From Trueperaceae bacterium (GTDB taxonomy: Bacteria; Deinococcota; Deinococci; Deinococcales; Trueperaceae), in the NCBI GenBank assembly GCA_002707365.1, contig PAMQ01000017.1, positions 1-64,000 on the forward strand: a DNA stretch of 64,000 nt, given 5' to 3'. Positions 11,301-21,832 of this stretch are shown one piece after another. Every line of letters starts with the position of its first letter. Positions within the stretch are counted from its first letter, which is position 1. The position numbers were made by a program, and so were the translations under genes. A model generated the notes under the pieces. That model had not been told where the DNA came from, made no database searches, and saw nothing but the letters and a program-made list of their open reading frames with translations.

Positions 11301-12927
11301 TGGTTTTGTGACTCCGCAAGAACGGTTTCAGCAAGTAGTACGCCTTTGGAACGACACAACGGAGAGTGTTAAAGAGGCGGTGTTCGATAATTTTGAGGAG
11401 AACCTGCCTTTCAACCCTCTTTTTGTCATGGCCCAATCTGGTGCTCGAGGGAACCCTCAGCAGATCAAACAATTGGCTGGAATGCGTGGCTTAATGGCCA
11501 AGCCTTCCGGTGAGACTATTGAGTTGCCAATTAGAGCAAATTTCCGTGAAGGCCTTGATGTACTAGAGTATTTTATTTCTACGCATGGGGCTCGAAAGGG
11601 TGGCGCGGATACTGCTCTCAGGACAGCGGATTCTGGTTACTTGACTAGGAAGCTTGTCGACGTGGCACACGAGCTTGTGGTGCGCGAACAAGATTGCAAT
11701 ACTGCGGAATCCATCTCCATAGATTTGTATACGACAGATTCACGTCTTCGTACTTTGTCCCAGATTGAGATGAGTCTTTACGGTCGATATTTAGCGTCGG
11801 ACTTTCAGATAGGCGATGTAAGTCTGTCGGCAAATAAACTTCTTAGCAAGGTTGATGTCAATATGATTCATCAACGACTTGTTGAGCACCCAGATGTGAC
11901 CACAATAGATATACGTAGCCCTCTTACTTGTCAAACTCGGGCGGGAGTATGTCGCACTTGTTACGGTATGGATATGTCCACAATGCGTGATGTGGGTCTT
12001 GGGGAAGCGGTTGGCGTGATTGCTGCTGAATCTATTGGTGAACCAGGTACACAGTTAACAATGCGAACTTTCCATACTGGTGGTATTGCTACTGGTAGCG
12101 ATATTACCCAAGGTTTACCCCGGGTTATTGAGTTGGTTGAGGCTCGTAAGCCTAAGGTTCGGGCGGTTATATCCGATTTGGATGGCGTGGTTACTACGGA
12201 GGAGGATGACGATCGTATAAGACTCACAGTAACTAGCGAAGATGGAGATTTTGACAAGTCTTATCGCATCGATCGCAATGTACGTCTTCTTGTACGTGAC
12301 GGCGACTCTGTAGAGGCAGGGGATCAATTGACGCGGGGTGCTGTAAATCCCCACGATCTTCTAGAATCCAGGGGACCTGATGCTGTCGAGCGGTATCTGG
12401 TAGAGGAAATACAAAGAGTTTATCGGGGACAGGGCGTAAGTGTTCATGACAAGCATATTGAGGTCATCGTTCGGCAGATGCTCAAATACGTAGAAATTTT
12501 AAGTCCTGGGGATAGTGGATTCCTAGAGGGACAAACAGTCGAAAAATTTGACGTCGAAGAGTCTAATAATACGCTTCTAGAGAATGGGGATGAGCCAGCG
12601 AGTTGGAAGCCAATTCTGCTCGGAATTACGAAAGCAAGTCTATCTACGAAGTCTTGGCTTTCAGCTGCTAGCTTTCAACACACTACTCATGTGCTTACAG
12701 AGGCTGCTGTTTCCGCAAAGACGGATATTTTAGTCGGCCTAAAGGAAAATGTCATCTTGGGGCGCCTGATACCGGCAGGTACGGGACTTGAGTCAATTCG
12801 GGAGACTCGGGTGGCAGATGAAAAAATGCTAGAACGTCAGCGACAGGCCGAATCGAATGCTCGAGTTTCGGCGCAGAAGCCGCCAAGTGAAGAACAACAA
12901 GTCGAAGCAAGTAATTCATCGAGCTAA
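8338..12927 (+). CDS. rpoC: DNA-directed RNA polymerase subunit beta prime
   Basis: Beta prime subunit, about 1529 residues; Thermus is 1524. Zinc ligands Cys59, Cys61, Cys74 and Cys77 ([16 protein letters not shown]) open the protein. A large insertion of repeated barrel-sandwich units covers roughly residues 150-450, as in Thermus/Deinococcus. The catalytic NADFDGDQM places the magnesium-binding aspartates at 745, 747 and 749. The second zinc site is [13 protein letters not shown]. The trigger loop region [20 protein letters not shown] is intact. An in-frame start exists upstream at 8302 within rpoB, but ATG 8338 behind AAGGGG gives the family N-terminus. A long hairpin follows the stop. 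Confidence 0.97.
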   Translation: MNDREFSRVQISIASPERIRNWSYGEITKPETINYRTLKPERDGLFDERVFGPERDWECACGKYRGQRFASKHCERCGVEVTKSTVRRYRMGHIELATPCTHIWYVKDIPSKVGSLLNLSTNQLEQVLYFAKYIVTEPEGAFKEGKPLRRGDLLTDDEYRRLRNGHIETYSVQQGEDAVVADGETVAAGQHLANGVKSKLDGVAQYRFVRKISFDYSESREIRFEVPKSSWIEEESYKGGQPFAELEKDLSLKSSCEGVVELLPIGSDGGVLNLRDPDEDELLESFLIPTGLELSVGDGEFVEKGIELARGDKDSTITMPSEVSAQVLSNKTKSKITTVNMRVEWDRTEVHEINPTMHVLVGDGSRVAEGQKVVGAIDAAQEIVAAADGVVRQFEPASIMVSRAQVYSYKDEPIVVNGDRVKPGDELADEGGVKTGISGRVEIDLIRKQVRVIESYDFEAKMGADAVKELLETLDLKELEAELVEEMSSPSRHKRAKARKRLEIVRHFLRSDNNPSWMVLDAVPIMPPNLRPMVQVEGGRFATSDLNDLYRRLINRNNRLKKLISQGAPEMIIRNEKRMLQEAVDALIDNGRRGSAVVHPGSDRPLRSLTDLLGGKQGRFRQNLLGKRVDYSGRSVIVVGPQLQLHQCGVPKRMALELFKPFLFKKLEERGIVSNIKSARKLLERYRDTRDEIWDTLEEVIQDRVVLLNRAPTLHRLGIQAFEPVLVEGQAIQLHPLVCEAFNADFDGDQMAIHVPLSVYAQSEARLLMLSSHNLLSPAHGSPNVSASRDIILGLFVLTQVHNGRKGVGKKYKKITTAFKDFDDGKLDLNSSITVEGNETSIGRLKYRFSSVDEALLAADRHEIDMQDVVSVRINGEMIHTSPGRMYFARLVRETVAEDGEELPASMIRYDVAYERTALRDLVTDSFEMLGIDRTAKLLDGLKESGFALSTTSGITIGIDDVSIPEAKRALLEEAQDKLDRINVAFDRGFVTPQERFQQVVRLWNDTTESVKEAVFDNFEENLPFNPLFVMAQSGARGNPQQIKQLAGMRGLMAKPSGETIELPIRANFREGLDVLEYFISTHGARKGGADTALRTADSGYLTRKLVDVAHELVVREQDCNTAESISIDLYTTDSRLRTLSQIEMSLYGRYLASDFQIGDVSLSANKLLSKVDVNMIHQRLVEHPDVTTIDIRSPLTCQTRAGVCRTCYGMDMSTMRDVGLGEAVGVIAAESIGEPGTQLTMRTFHTGGIATGSDITQGLPRVIELVEARKPKVRAVISDLDGVVTTEEDDDRIRLTVTSEDGDFDKSYRIDRNVRLLVRDGDSVEAGDQLTRGAVNPHDLLESRGPDAVERYLVEEIQRVYRGQGVSVHDKHIEVIVRQMLKYVEILSPGDSGFLEGQTVEKFDVEESNNTLLENGDEPASWKPILLGITKASLSTKSWLSAASFQHTTHVLTEAAVSAKTDILVGLKENVILGRLIPAGTGLESIRETRVADEKMLERQRQAESNARVSAQKPPSEEQQVEASNSSS

Positions 12928-12957
12928 TCGAGCTAACCCTATTCCAGAAGGAATAGC

Positions 12958-12989
12958 ACGACCAAACCATCAAATGATGGTTTGGTCGT
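12958..12989 (+). terminator. 14-bp perfect hairpin after rpoC
   Basis: ACGACCAAACCATC (12958-12971) pairs perfectly with GATGGTTTGGTCGT (12976-12989) around the loop AAAT. It lies 30 bases after rpoC and 27 bases before the next gene. Only TCTC follows, not a T-run, so intrinsic termination would be weak. It may be a terminator of a Rho-assisted type or a processing signal. Confidence 0.6.
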
Positions 12990-13016
12990 TCTCGACGTTG
13001 AGCCGATGGGATTGTT

Positions 13017-13421
13017 ATGCTCGATGAAGTGATTCTGGCTATAGATCCTGGTTTGAATATTGGTATAGCTTTAGTGCACTTAGATGGGAGCATAAAGCAC
13101 CGAGAAATAGTTACGCTTGAGGAGTTACGTGATTATTGCTTGAGCCGTGGGGAGATAGTTGTAGTAGGTAACGGCACGGGTAGCGGAAAAGTCCTAGAGA
13201 TACTACAACAAAAGGGATGCAATTACACTATCTGCGATGAAACTAACACCTCATTCGAGGCTCGCAATCTTTACTTTCAAGATTTCCCTCCTAAAGGGTT
13301 GGTTAGATTTCTTCCGCGCGGGTTATGGTTTCCTAACGTACCTATAGATGATTATGCAGCCTGTGTAATAGCTAGGCGCTACCTAACCGGTTCCTGTAAT
13401 TCAGAAAAGCTGAAGCGATGA
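13017..13421 (+). CDS. Small RNase H-fold (YqgF/RuvC-like) protein
   Basis: A 134-residue protein with the order of motifs found in the YqgF/RuvC-like nuclease fold. These are LAIDPGLNIGIALV (first strand with Asp9), GNGTGSGKVLEIL, CDETNTSFEA (acidic pair) and IDDYAACVIA (C-terminal Asp). By fold it could be an endonuclease or resolvase, but it is not the canonical YqgF (pre-16S rRNA nuclease), so the substrate is unknown. It starts with ATG 27 bases after the rpoC hairpin and has no strong ribosome binding site. It is the last plus-strand gene of the rpoBC block and converges on carD. Short stems (CGGCC/GGCCG at 13462-13476) lie in the convergent gap. Confidence 0.7.
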   Translation: MLDEVILAIDPGLNIGIALVHLDGSIKHREIVTLEELRDYCLSRGEIVVVGNGTGSGKVLEILQQKGCNYTICDETNTSFEARNLYFQDFPPKGLVRFLPRGLWFPNVPIDDYAACVIARRYLTGSCNSEKLKR

Positions 13422-13537
13422 GGTTCGTCTGGTTGGTTACTTTATATTGTTCAGATAAATACGGCCAGTAAGGCCGATGATTACCTACAATAATCGGATT
13501 GTTCCCTGCTAACCTTAAATGTGAGGATGATTGATTC

Positions 13538-14044
13538 TTAGTTAAGGTCGTGGTCTTCGGAAGCTTCGAGAAGTGCTCTGGCTTCCACGTTGGTTAACTC
13601 CATAACGGCGCTTATTTCTCCAGCAAGTAGCCTTAGGGCTCTCCTATATGCCTGGCGATCTAAGTCGGGTAGGCCACGTTCAAGATCCCAACGGCGTAGC
13701 TCACTTGCAAGTGTTGCAATCTGATAAGGATCTCCGCTGGTGAGGATGTCCGTAACTTTTCGATGCCGCGCTGCCCATTGTTTCGGCAGGTTAATCCGTC
13801 CATTCTGGAGTCTTTCGAGGACATTTTGAACCTCTTCGCCAGTCAGAGCGGGTCTTAAGCCAGCTTCTTGCGGCGACTTGACTGGAACATAAGCTTTAGA
13901 GGTGCCGTTTGGGAATTCTACCTGGTAGTACTGGAGGTCCGCACCGGCAATGGTTTTAGTGGTTGTACCCGACACGATGCCAACGCCATAAGGTGGAAGG
14001 ACAACTTGGTCACCGTTTTTGAAGTTCCTGGGAATATTTTTCAA
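13538..14044 (-). CDS. carD: CarD-family RNA polymerase-binding regulator (Thermus-type)
   Basis: CarD binds the beta lobe through its N-terminal Tudor-like domain and stabilises the open promoter complex through a helical C-terminal domain. The 168-residue product has NGDQVVLPPYGVGIVSG (about 9-25), the strand YYQVEFPNGTSKAYVPV, and the helical segment LPKQWAARHRKV with the Trp expected to touch the promoter bubble edge. It is closely similar to Thermus CarD. The start is a TTG at 14044, supported by GGAAGGAG 6 to 13 bases upstream; no ATG alternative exists. It converges on the RNase H-fold gene close to rpoC. A second, more divergent family member is at 37.1 kb. Confidence 0.9.
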   Translation of the reverse strand: MKNIPRNFKNGDQVVLPPYGVGIVSGTTTKTIAGADLQYYQVEFPNGTSKAYVPVKSPQEAGLRPALTGEEVQNVLERLQNGRINLPKQWAARHRKVTDILTSGDPYQIATLASELRRWDLERGLPDLDRQAYRRALRLLAGEISAVMELTNVEARALLEASEDHDLN

Positions 14045-14060
14045 TTCGCTCTCCTTCCAA

Positions 14061-14090
14061 TCAAAAACCGCCGCGGTAGGGGGCGGTTAG
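14061..14090 (-). terminator. Intrinsic terminator downstream of the EamA gene
   Basis: Read on the minus strand, AACCGCC (14088-14082) and GGCGGTT (14072-14066) form a 7-bp GC-rich stem with a 9-base loop, followed by TTTTTGA. It lies between the stop of the transporter gene at 14212 and the TTG of carD, overlapping the region just upstream of the carD ribosome binding site. The transporter transcript would therefore end before carD. Confidence 0.7.
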
Positions 14091-14211
14091 TTTAGGGTTA
14101 ACTACCTCTAATCTGTACCAAATATTTTGTCTTTTCCGGCCGGCTTAAATGTTGGACCGAAAACTTAATCACTCAATAATCATAGCAAAAATTTTTGTCT
14201 TATGCACGGAT

Positions 14212-15126
14212 TTAGTTTTGGACAAAAGTTTCTTCACAGGTCCCATCAGGTGACCTTGCTGAGGAGACCTGTGTGGTGACCGTTATGCCCAGTAAGATAA
14301 CTAAAGCACCTAGTATAGTCATGAGTGGGGGTATTTCTTTAAAGAATAAATATGCCAAGATAGTTGCGCCAACAGGTTCGAGGAGAATAAGGGTTGCGAC
14401 CAAAGTAGCGTCGAGGTGCTTCATGGCAAAATTAAGTCCCGTATGACCAATAAGAGTGGGTAACAATGCCAGCAAACTAATCCAGATAACGGTTTCAAAT
14501 GTATAACCAAAATATGGGAAACCAATGATTCCTGGTAGAGGAATTAGGGAGACCGCAGCTATGCCGTAAGCTATCCCAATATAGGACTGTAACCCTAGAC
14601 CGCTCCTTTGAGAAGCTTGGCCGAGCAAGAAATAGGCGGCTAGGAATATAGCGCCAGCCAAAGCAAGTGCGTCACCAAGGAGTGGCGATTTTCCTCCACC
14701 GAGATCGCCAAAACCAATCATGGCTGCTCCTAAGGTTGCAACGACCATGCCTATTACTATTAGCGATGAGGGAGGGGATGACATGAATAACCATTTCGCT
14801 AGCGTAATCCATAGGGGTGTAGTGGCAACCAGTATTGTACTTGACGCAACGGTAGTGAAAGATAGAGAAGTTATCCAGGTAGCGAAATGAGCGCCGAGAA
14901 ACATTCCCGCCAAGATGCTCAACCAGAGGGTTCTTCGGGTGGGTGGAGTAATTTTCAAGCTACGTATGGTCAATGGTAAAAGTACGAGTCCAGCGAGCGC
15001 CATCCGATAGGCTGCCACAACTAATCCTGGGGCTTCGGCTAAGCGTACGAAGATCGCAGCGAAGCTTGTTGCCGATATAGCAATGGCTAGAACTATATAT
15101 GCTCGCTTACTGGTGGTTACCGGCAT
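14212..15126 (-). CDS. EamA/DMT-family transporter
   Basis: Inner-membrane transporter of the drug/metabolite superfamily, 304 residues, with two EamA repeats of five helices each. The first repeat begins VLAIAISATSFAAIFVRLAEAP and has VVAAYRMALAGLVLLP. The second begins LLGDALALAGAIFLAAYFLLG and ends EPVGATILAYLFFKEIPP with the final helix TILGALVILLGITVTT. The conserved LEPV-A-L motif near the end is typical. The substrate cannot be told from sequence; relatives export amino acids or metabolites. It is a single-gene unit, with a TACCAT box seven bases upstream of the ATG and a terminator downstream. Confidence 0.85.
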   Translation of the reverse strand: MPVTTSKRAYIVLAIAISATSFAAIFVRLAEAPGLVVAAYRMALAGLVLLPLTIRSLKITPPTRRTLWLSILAGMFLGAHFATWITSLSFTTVASSTILVATTPLWITLAKWLFMSSPPSSLIVIGMVVATLGAAMIGFGDLGGGKSPLLGDALALAGAIFLAAYFLLGQASQRSGLGLQSYIGIAYGIAAVSLIPLPGIIGFPYFGYTFETVIWISLLALLPTLIGHTGLNFAMKHLDATLVATLILLEPVGATILAYLFFKEIPPLMTILGALVILLGITVTTQVSSARSPDGTCEETFVQN

Positions 15127-15483
15127 ACGTACTATGGTACCCCTGGAGAGATCTTATTATGTTTTGATCCCAATTCAGAGGGCTTGACTGGGCCGTTCCT
15201 TCTGTTAATTCAAGTAAAACGCCGAAAAAATAGTTTTGGCCTTAAGTCATCTAAACTCCCAATTAAATGCTTCGGTTAGTAGCTCTATAAATTTTCATCA
15301 GTACAAGACTCCGGTTACTTTCTTGACCCGTTTTTTTGAAACCTCCGGTATTTGGTTAGATAGCCTTTAATTTTACAGTGTTGATGGATGGGGGTGGTGA
15401 CCGTGTCAGGTCAAATAGGTTGCTTCTATGGTTACGTTGACCGCCGTTCAAGGTTTAATTGCGAGATGCCAGACCAATACTGC
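15127..15483. other. Gene-free region between the EamA gene and rodZ
   Basis: No open frame is supported in these 357 bases. They hold the TACCAT box of the EamA gene at one end. TGACC (15398-15402) and GGTCA (15409-15413) form a small inverted repeat six bases apart that could be a protein site. No clear terminator was seen after rodZ. Confidence 0.4.
15134..15139 (-). promoter_or_regulatory. TANNNT box (TACCAT) 7 bases before the EamA start
   Basis: On the minus strand TACCAT is followed by seven bases and the ATG at 15126. There is no ribosome binding site between them. This fits a -10 element of a leaderless transcript. Confidence 0.45.
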
Positions 15484-16521
15484 TCAGCGTGAGAATGAAC
15501 GCCCTAAGACTTCACCGGGATTTCCTAATGGGCCCAGGTCTTCGTCTCCAATGGCTAGGTGTACACCAATCCCGTTGCCCGCATGAATGTAGACTGGGAG
15601 TGGAAATTCGAACTCAGCCGGCGGTTCCACGGTGGCGTATACGAGTCGTTGGCCGTCGTTTCTCATACTACTTTTAAAAACTTCGAGCCAAGTGGTTGCG
15701 GTGATAGTTATTACGATAGTGGCGTCTTGGGGGGAGGTATAAGTACCAACTGTAGGTGTCTGTACTGAGGATTCTGGGGTTAGTGCAATTTCTAATCGCC
15801 GGTCTGAGCTTAAGTCAACCTGCTGTTTGTACACTTGGTAGCCATCAAGAGAAACAACTAATTGCCTAGAGGACAACGCCGTAATAGGCGCATCCTTGAT
15901 GGGCGTGATATTGGCTAAAGTAAAAGAGTCGATACTCACTTCTGCTCCTGGGGGATCAGTAACGATAGTCAAGAGACTTATAGCGGTCGTTTCTTCGTGC
16001 TGCGCTTTAAGGGTGGCTCTAGGCTCAGGTGGTTCCTCAGTTTGGTTCAAAAGTTGTCCCGGTTGAGGCGGTATTTGGGGTTCTTTCTCTGACTGGAACA
16101 GTGAAGCGTTGAAACCCCAAAGAATGAGGAGTATTACAGCAGAAATAAGTAGCAAATAGGATAGAACGGGACCTAAATTAAGTTGTCTTCGCCGAAGTGA
16201 TTCTTCCTGATAGATTTCTTCAGTGTTATTTTCGACCTGGTCAGATTTCTGAGCTTTAGAGCGTTCTTCAGCAAACAGCTTAAGAAGTGAATCAGGATTT
16301 TCTCCTATAGCGAGCGCAAAAAGTTTTAGAAAATTACGCGTGTATACGTCTTCTGGCAAATCGTCGTAACGAGCATTTTCCAGTGCCGAGAGATATTCTT
16401 TTCTCACATTAGTTAGCTCTGAAATGTCAGCCAAATCTAATCCTTGGCGGTCTCTTGCAGAGCGTAATCTCTCGTTTAGGTTTTTAGCTTGATCTTCGTC
16501 ATAAAGCGGACTTTTGCTCAT
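15484..16521 (-). CDS. rodZ: RodZ-like cytoskeletal protein with a PEGA domain
   Basis: RodZ anchors the MreB cytoskeleton to the membrane and helps set cell shape. The 345-residue protein starts with a cytoplasmic helix-turn-helix domain (LNERLRSARDRQGLDLADISELT and KEYLSALENARYDDLPE, about 14-70). One membrane helix follows (about 121-141, VLSYLLLISAVILLILWGF), then a Pro/Glu-rich linker. The outer part carries a PEGA-type repeat (about 186-255, TDPPGAEVSID, SLDGYQ) before the usual C-terminal RodZ domain (about 268-345, TWLEVFKSS, GNGIGVHLAIG). The ATG overlaps the psuG stop by 4 bases (ATGA), so the two are coupled. Confidence 0.82.
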   Translation of the reverse strand: MSKSPLYDEDQAKNLNERLRSARDRQGLDLADISELTNVRKEYLSALENARYDDLPEDVYTRNFLKLFALAIGENPDSLLKLFAEERSKAQKSDQVENNTEEIYQEESLRRRQLNLGPVLSYLLLISAVILLILWGFNASLFQSEKEPQIPPQPGQLLNQTEEPPEPRATLKAQHEETTAISLLTIVTDPPGAEVSIDSFTLANITPIKDAPITALSSRQLVVSLDGYQVYKQQVDLSSDRRLEIALTPESSVQTPTVGTYTSPQDATIVITITATTWLEVFKSSMRNDGQRLVYATVEPPAEFEFPLPVYIHAGNGIGVHLAIGDEDLGPLGNPGEVLGRSFSR

Positions 16522-17441
16522 GATTTAACTTTCACCCTTGAAGGCCTATTAACAGTTGACCTAATTAGGGAAGCCGCGACCTGGGCAGCTAAAATAGCGT
16601 TTTCTTCTAGTATTTGTAAATTTACTTTGACGGTGCGGCCTTCAGATAGCTCGGCGAGACGATTAAGTAGGAACGGAGTTATTTCTTGTGCGCGAATTCC
16701 TGATGCGATAGCTTCATTGTCGGCGACTGACAGGTAAATCTTTAACTCTTCACTTGATAGGCCTTTTGAAACTGGATTACTCACCAATAATCCGGTCCCT
16801 CCAAGAGAGAGGTGTTGCTCAAACGCTTCAGCTATCTCGTTAGGGGTGTCTAGTTGGGACGGCAGCAGGAGTGTTGTCTCTGGGACATGAAAACCGGCAA
16901 GATAGGATGACCGGTATCCGACAGTAGGCACACCTAGACTTTCAAGGCGCTCGAGAGTGGCCGAGGCATTTAGAAAGCTCTTTGGGCCAGAACAAACTGT
17001 AATGAGTGGGAAACGTGAAAGCGCAACAAGGTCGGCCGATTGGTCATTCACATTTTTGTGCACGCCACCAATTCCACCTGTCGCAAAAACCTGGATACCG
17101 CTGAGGTGAGCTAGCTGCAGGGTAGTAGCTACCGTGGTACCTGCGGTTAACTTTTTTGGACCCAAGAGAGTCGCGAGGTTCCAAAGGCTTGCTTTTGCGG
17201 GATTTTCGCTGACCAGGGTTTTTAACTCGAATTCGTCCATTCCCACTATTGCCTCTCCCTTGGATATGCCGATCGTAGCGGGGACAGCTCCTTCACTACG
17301 TATGACTTCCTCGATATGATGTGCCAGTTCAAGGTTTTGAGGAGAGGGTAGTCCATGGGTCAGGACTGTGGACTCGAGAGCGACTATCGGCTGCCGTATA
17401 TCCTGAGCCAATTTAACCTTCTTGGCGATCCGGAAATTCAC
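16518..17441 (-). CDS. psuG: Pseudouridine-5'-phosphate glycosidase
   Basis: Splits pseudouridine 5'-phosphate into uracil and ribose 5-phosphate in the cytoplasm. Family motifs are VALESTVLTHGLPSPQN (catalytic Glu in LEST), PATIGISKG, AGTTVATT, VFATGGIGGVHK and CSGPKSFLN, whose Lys is the Schiff-base residue. Start choice: an in-frame TTG exists at 17459, but GTG 17441 sits six bases after TATCAT, the spacing seen at other leaderless starts here. The GTG form is 307 residues with Glu23 and Lys154. The partner kinase psuK is not adjacent; a PfkB kinase at 35.2 kb is a possible but unproved candidate. It is followed by rodZ with a 4-base overlap. Confidence 0.9.
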   Translation of the reverse strand: MNFRIAKKVKLAQDIRQPIVALESTVLTHGLPSPQNLELAHHIEEVIRSEGAVPATIGISKGEAIVGMDEFELKTLVSENPAKASLWNLATLLGPKKLTAGTTVATTLQLAHLSGIQVFATGGIGGVHKNVNDQSADLVALSRFPLITVCSGPKSFLNASATLERLESLGVPTVGYRSSYLAGFHVPETTLLLPSQLDTPNEIAEAFEQHLSLGGTGLLVSNPVSKGLSSEELKIYLSVADNEAIASGIRAQEITPFLLNRLAELSEGRTVKVNLQILEENAILAAQVAASLIRSTVNRPSRVKVKS

Positions 17442-17507
17442 TCTCTCATGATACCTCAAGCTTGGAATGAGGATGACGCCGGGCGGGTCCTGTGCTAGAC
17501 TCCCGCC
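17442..17507. promoter_or_regulatory. Divergent promoter pair of psuG and the FUN14 gene
   Basis: On the minus strand TATCAT (17453-17448) precedes the psuG GTG by six bases. On the plus strand TAGACT (17496-17501) precedes the FUN14 GTG by six bases. A weak -35 (ATGACG, 17473-17478) lies 17 bases before TAGACT. No ribosome binding site is visible for either gene, consistent with leaderless transcripts. Confidence 0.55.
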
Positions 17508-17837
17508 GTGGAGATTCCAAGCTTACAAACGGTGGCTCCTTATCTCGAGCAGCTGAGCTTTGGCCTTATTGCTGGTTTTGCGGCCGGATATGCTCTGAAG
17601 AAATTGGGCAAGGTAGTGGTGTTTGCTCTCGGATTGCTTTTCATTGTTATTCAGATACTCGCATATTATGATTTTGTCGCTATTAGTTGGATTGAAATTG
17701 AGAATTCCGTAAAACCTTTGCTTGAGGCTGATTCAATTACGCAAATGTGGCAAGCTTTAGTTCAACTTCTGACTCACAACGTAACCTTCGCGGGTGCGTT
17801 TGTTCCCGGCTTAATTATTGGTTTGCGGAGAGGTTAG
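17508..17837 (+). CDS. FUN14-family membrane protein
   Basis: A 109-residue integral membrane protein. The opening helix region FGLIAGFAAGYALKKLGKVV contains the Gly-rich GFAAGYALKK motif of the FUN14 family. It is followed by a second helix (VVFALGLLFIVIQILAYY), the VAISWIEIE segment and a last hydrophobic helix ending FVPGLIIGLRRG. Eukaryotic FUNDC1 is a mitophagy receptor; the bacterial function is unknown, so none is assigned. It starts at GTG 17508, six bases downstream of TAGACT with no ribosome binding site, and is divergent from psuG. It appears to be transcribed alone. Confidence 0.75.
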   Translation: MEIPSLQTVAPYLEQLSFGLIAGFAAGYALKKLGKVVVFALGLLFIVIQILAYYDFVAISWIEIENSVKPLLEADSITQMWQALVQLLTHNVTFAGAFVPGLIIGLRRG

Positions 17838-18009
17838 TCAAGTCCGAATATTCCTTTGGTTCTGAATGGTTTTTAGTCTAAACAATCTTGTCTAGCTGAT
17901 TCTTTAAGCGCCAAAAATTAACTTCATGCGGAAACTAGATAGTTCTCTGAATGTCTTCGAGTTAGTTTAGGCAAGTCCTTCGGATCTGAGCGATTAGCAC
18001 TCAAGGTAC

Positions 18010-18039
18010 TTGACATAGCACTTACGTCCGACTTACGAT
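18010..18039 (+). promoter_or_regulatory. groESL promoter
   Basis: TTGACA (18010-18015), an 18-base spacer and TACGAT (18034-18039) form a good housekeeping promoter. The expected transcription start is near 18046, directly before the CIRCE element. A TATAAT at 18094-18099 could be a second -10 but has no matching -35. Confidence 0.65.
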
Positions 18040-18047
18040 AGGTGGCC

Positions 18048-18074
18048 TTAGCACTCTTGGTTAGGGATTGCTAA
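18048..18074 (+). promoter_or_regulatory. CIRCE operator (HrcA site)
   Basis: TTAGCACTC (18048-18056), a 9-base spacer and GATTGCTAA (18066-18074) match the CIRCE consensus with one mismatch in the right half. Two further left-half copies lie upstream: TTAGCACTC at 17994-18002 and ATAGCACTT at 18015-18023, without good right halves. The position at the transcription start fits repression of groESL by HrcA, which is not in this window. Confidence 0.85.
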
Positions 18075-18126
18075 GAATCATACGGAATAGTTTTATAATC
18101 CGGTACTTAAATTGCGGAGGAGACAC

Positions 18127-20086
<1,960 letters not shown>

Positions 20087-20131
20087 CCATCCGTAATTAA
20101 CTAGTAAAAGTATTGGTTTCTGGATCGAACA

Positions 20132-20169
20132 ACAATGTGGTGGACTTAATATTAAGTCCACCCCATTGT
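20132..20169. terminator. Long palindrome between convergent groL and gpmI
   Basis: ACAATG, T, then GGTGGACTTAAT is followed immediately by its exact complement, then C and CATTGT. This gives an 18-19 bp stem with a single T/C mismatch and no true loop. It lies 45 bases after groL and 85 bases after the gpmI stop on the other strand. Neither side has a T-run. It probably marks a bidirectional transcript end. Confidence 0.6.
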
Positions 20170-20254
20170 CAATGTTAAGAACATTTTGGCAGATGTCACA
20201 GGCTTGTTAGACAACGGTCAGTATTTTGGCACCGGCTAATATGTTTTGTTCAAC

Positions 20255-21784
20255 TTAATTCTCTAAGAGAGACTGGCCGGTCATCTCCTTTGGTTGACTC
20301 AATCCCAGTAATTGTAAAACGGTCGGAGCCACATCTCCGAGAATTCCTCCTGCCCTAAGTTTCAGTTGTCTATCACTGCCGACCAAAATGCATGGCACAG
20401 GGTTGGTAGTGTGAGCGGTATGTGGCTCACCATCCTTCGCGCTCATCGTTTCGGCGTTACCGTGATCGGATAAGATAATGGCCGTTCCTCCTCTGGCCTG
20501 TACTGCTTCTACAATCATGCCCATACCGCTATCAGCAGCTTCGCAGGCTTTTACTGTAGCCTCAAAAATGCCGGTGTGGCCGACCATATCGGGGTTGGCA
20601 AAGTTTACCAAGATGAAGTCATCACGAACACTGAGGAGTCGCTTGACTGACTCGTTAGCTAGATCAGTAGCACTCATTTCCGGCTTTAAATCATACGTTG
20701 CTACTTTTGGCGAGGGCACTAAGAGGCGATCCTCTCCAGGGAAAGACTGCTCTCGTCTAGCGTTGAAGAAGTATGTCACATGAGCATATTTTTCTGACTC
20801 AGCAGAATGATACTGAATCAATCCCGAGTTGCTCAATACCTCAGCAAGACAGTTCTTGAGTGGTGGCATTTCAAATGCGAATGGAGTCTTAAACGACGAG
20901 TCAATTTCCATAAGAGAAGCAAAACGCAAATCTGGCGTTTTTATTCGAGGGAATTCAGCCCATTCTGAATTACTTATTAGGGCACGCGATAACTGACGAG
21001 CCCTATCAGCTCGGAAGTTAAAGAATACTAAGGAATCACCGTTGTTGATAGGGCCAACCGGTTGGCCATTTTTTGTTATGACGGTAGGGCTCAGGAACTC
21101 GTCTGTTTCGCCGCGCGTATACGCGGTTTCAACAGCTTCAATACCAGAGTTAGTCTTTTTGTCGGCTTTGCCCGCCACTATTGCATCGAATGCCCGAGAT
21201 GTCCGGGACCAGCGATTGTCTCTATCCATAGCGAAGTAACGTCCCGAAACTGTAGCGATTTGGATATTGTGATTGAGAGATACTATGAAGTCTTGAAGTT
21301 CTTGTACGTATTGCAAGCCACTTGTAGGCGAAGTGTCACGGCCATCGGTAAAAACATGTACGTAGACGGGGCTAGTTCCTTTCAGCTTTGCTAACTTCAA
21401 AAGAGCGAAGAGGTGGTTTAGATCGCTGTGTACACCACCTCTACTTACCAGCCCTAGAAGGTGTAACGCTTGTTTTTCCACATGAAAACTGTTAGTTAAA
21501 ACCGGGTTATCGAAAAAAGTGTTGGTATTGATCTGTTGTTGAATATAACTTAGGCTTTGCGGAACTACCCGACCTGCACCAATGTTCAAATGACCTACCT
21601 CACTATTACCAATTTGGCCCAGTGGGAGTCCTACGGCGGCACCCGATGCTTCCAGAGTGGTAAAAGGATGCGTTTTACGGTATCGATCGAAATTTGGGGT
21701 GGTGGCTCTAGATACTGCGTTGCTAGAGCTATCTGGCGCGATACCGAAGCCGTCGAGAATGATGACCGCAATAGGTTTAGACAT
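20255..21784 (-). CDS. gpmI: 2,3-bisphosphoglycerate-independent phosphoglycerate mutase
   Basis: Interconverts 3- and 2-phosphoglycerate in glycolysis using two manganese ions and a phosphoserine. The 509-residue protein is full length. The metal site begins VIILDGFG (Asp11) and the phosphorylated serine is Ser61 in GNSEVGHLNIGAGR. Later metal ligands lie in ANPDMVGHTG and ILSDHGNAE (His and Asp), and TAHTTNPVPC is near the end. The ATG at 21784 follows GAGAGGA. A TATAGT box lies further upstream on that strand. It converges on groL, and the gene downstream of recF (DUF721) ends 49 bases before its start. Confidence 0.97.
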   Translation of the reverse strand: MSKPIAVIILDGFGIAPDSSSNAVSRATTPNFDRYRKTHPFTTLEASGAAVGLPLGQIGNSEVGHLNIGAGRVVPQSLSYIQQQINTNTFFDNPVLTNSFHVEKQALHLLGLVSRGGVHSDLNHLFALLKLAKLKGTSPVYVHVFTDGRDTSPTSGLQYVQELQDFIVSLNHNIQIATVSGRYFAMDRDNRWSRTSRAFDAIVAGKADKKTNSGIEAVETAYTRGETDEFLSPTVITKNGQPVGPINNGDSLVFFNFRADRARQLSRALISNSEWAEFPRIKTPDLRFASLMEIDSSFKTPFAFEMPPLKNCLAEVLSNSGLIQYHSAESEKYAHVTYFFNARREQSFPGEDRLLVPSPKVATYDLKPEMSATDLANESVKRLLSVRDDFILVNFANPDMVGHTGIFEATVKACEAADSGMGMIVEAVQARGGTAIILSDHGNAETMSAKDGEPHTAHTTNPVPCILVGSDRQLKLRAGGILGDVAPTVLQLLGLSQPKEMTGQSLLEN

Positions 21785-21832
21785 AACTTCCTCTCAAAGT
21801 GAGCAAACTATAACTGGTGCTATTGGAACTCG

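Noticed and set aside
18094-18099. TATAAT as the main groESL -10
   Set aside because: No acceptable -35 lies 16-18 bases upstream, whereas TTGACA-N18-TACGAT places the start at the CIRCE.
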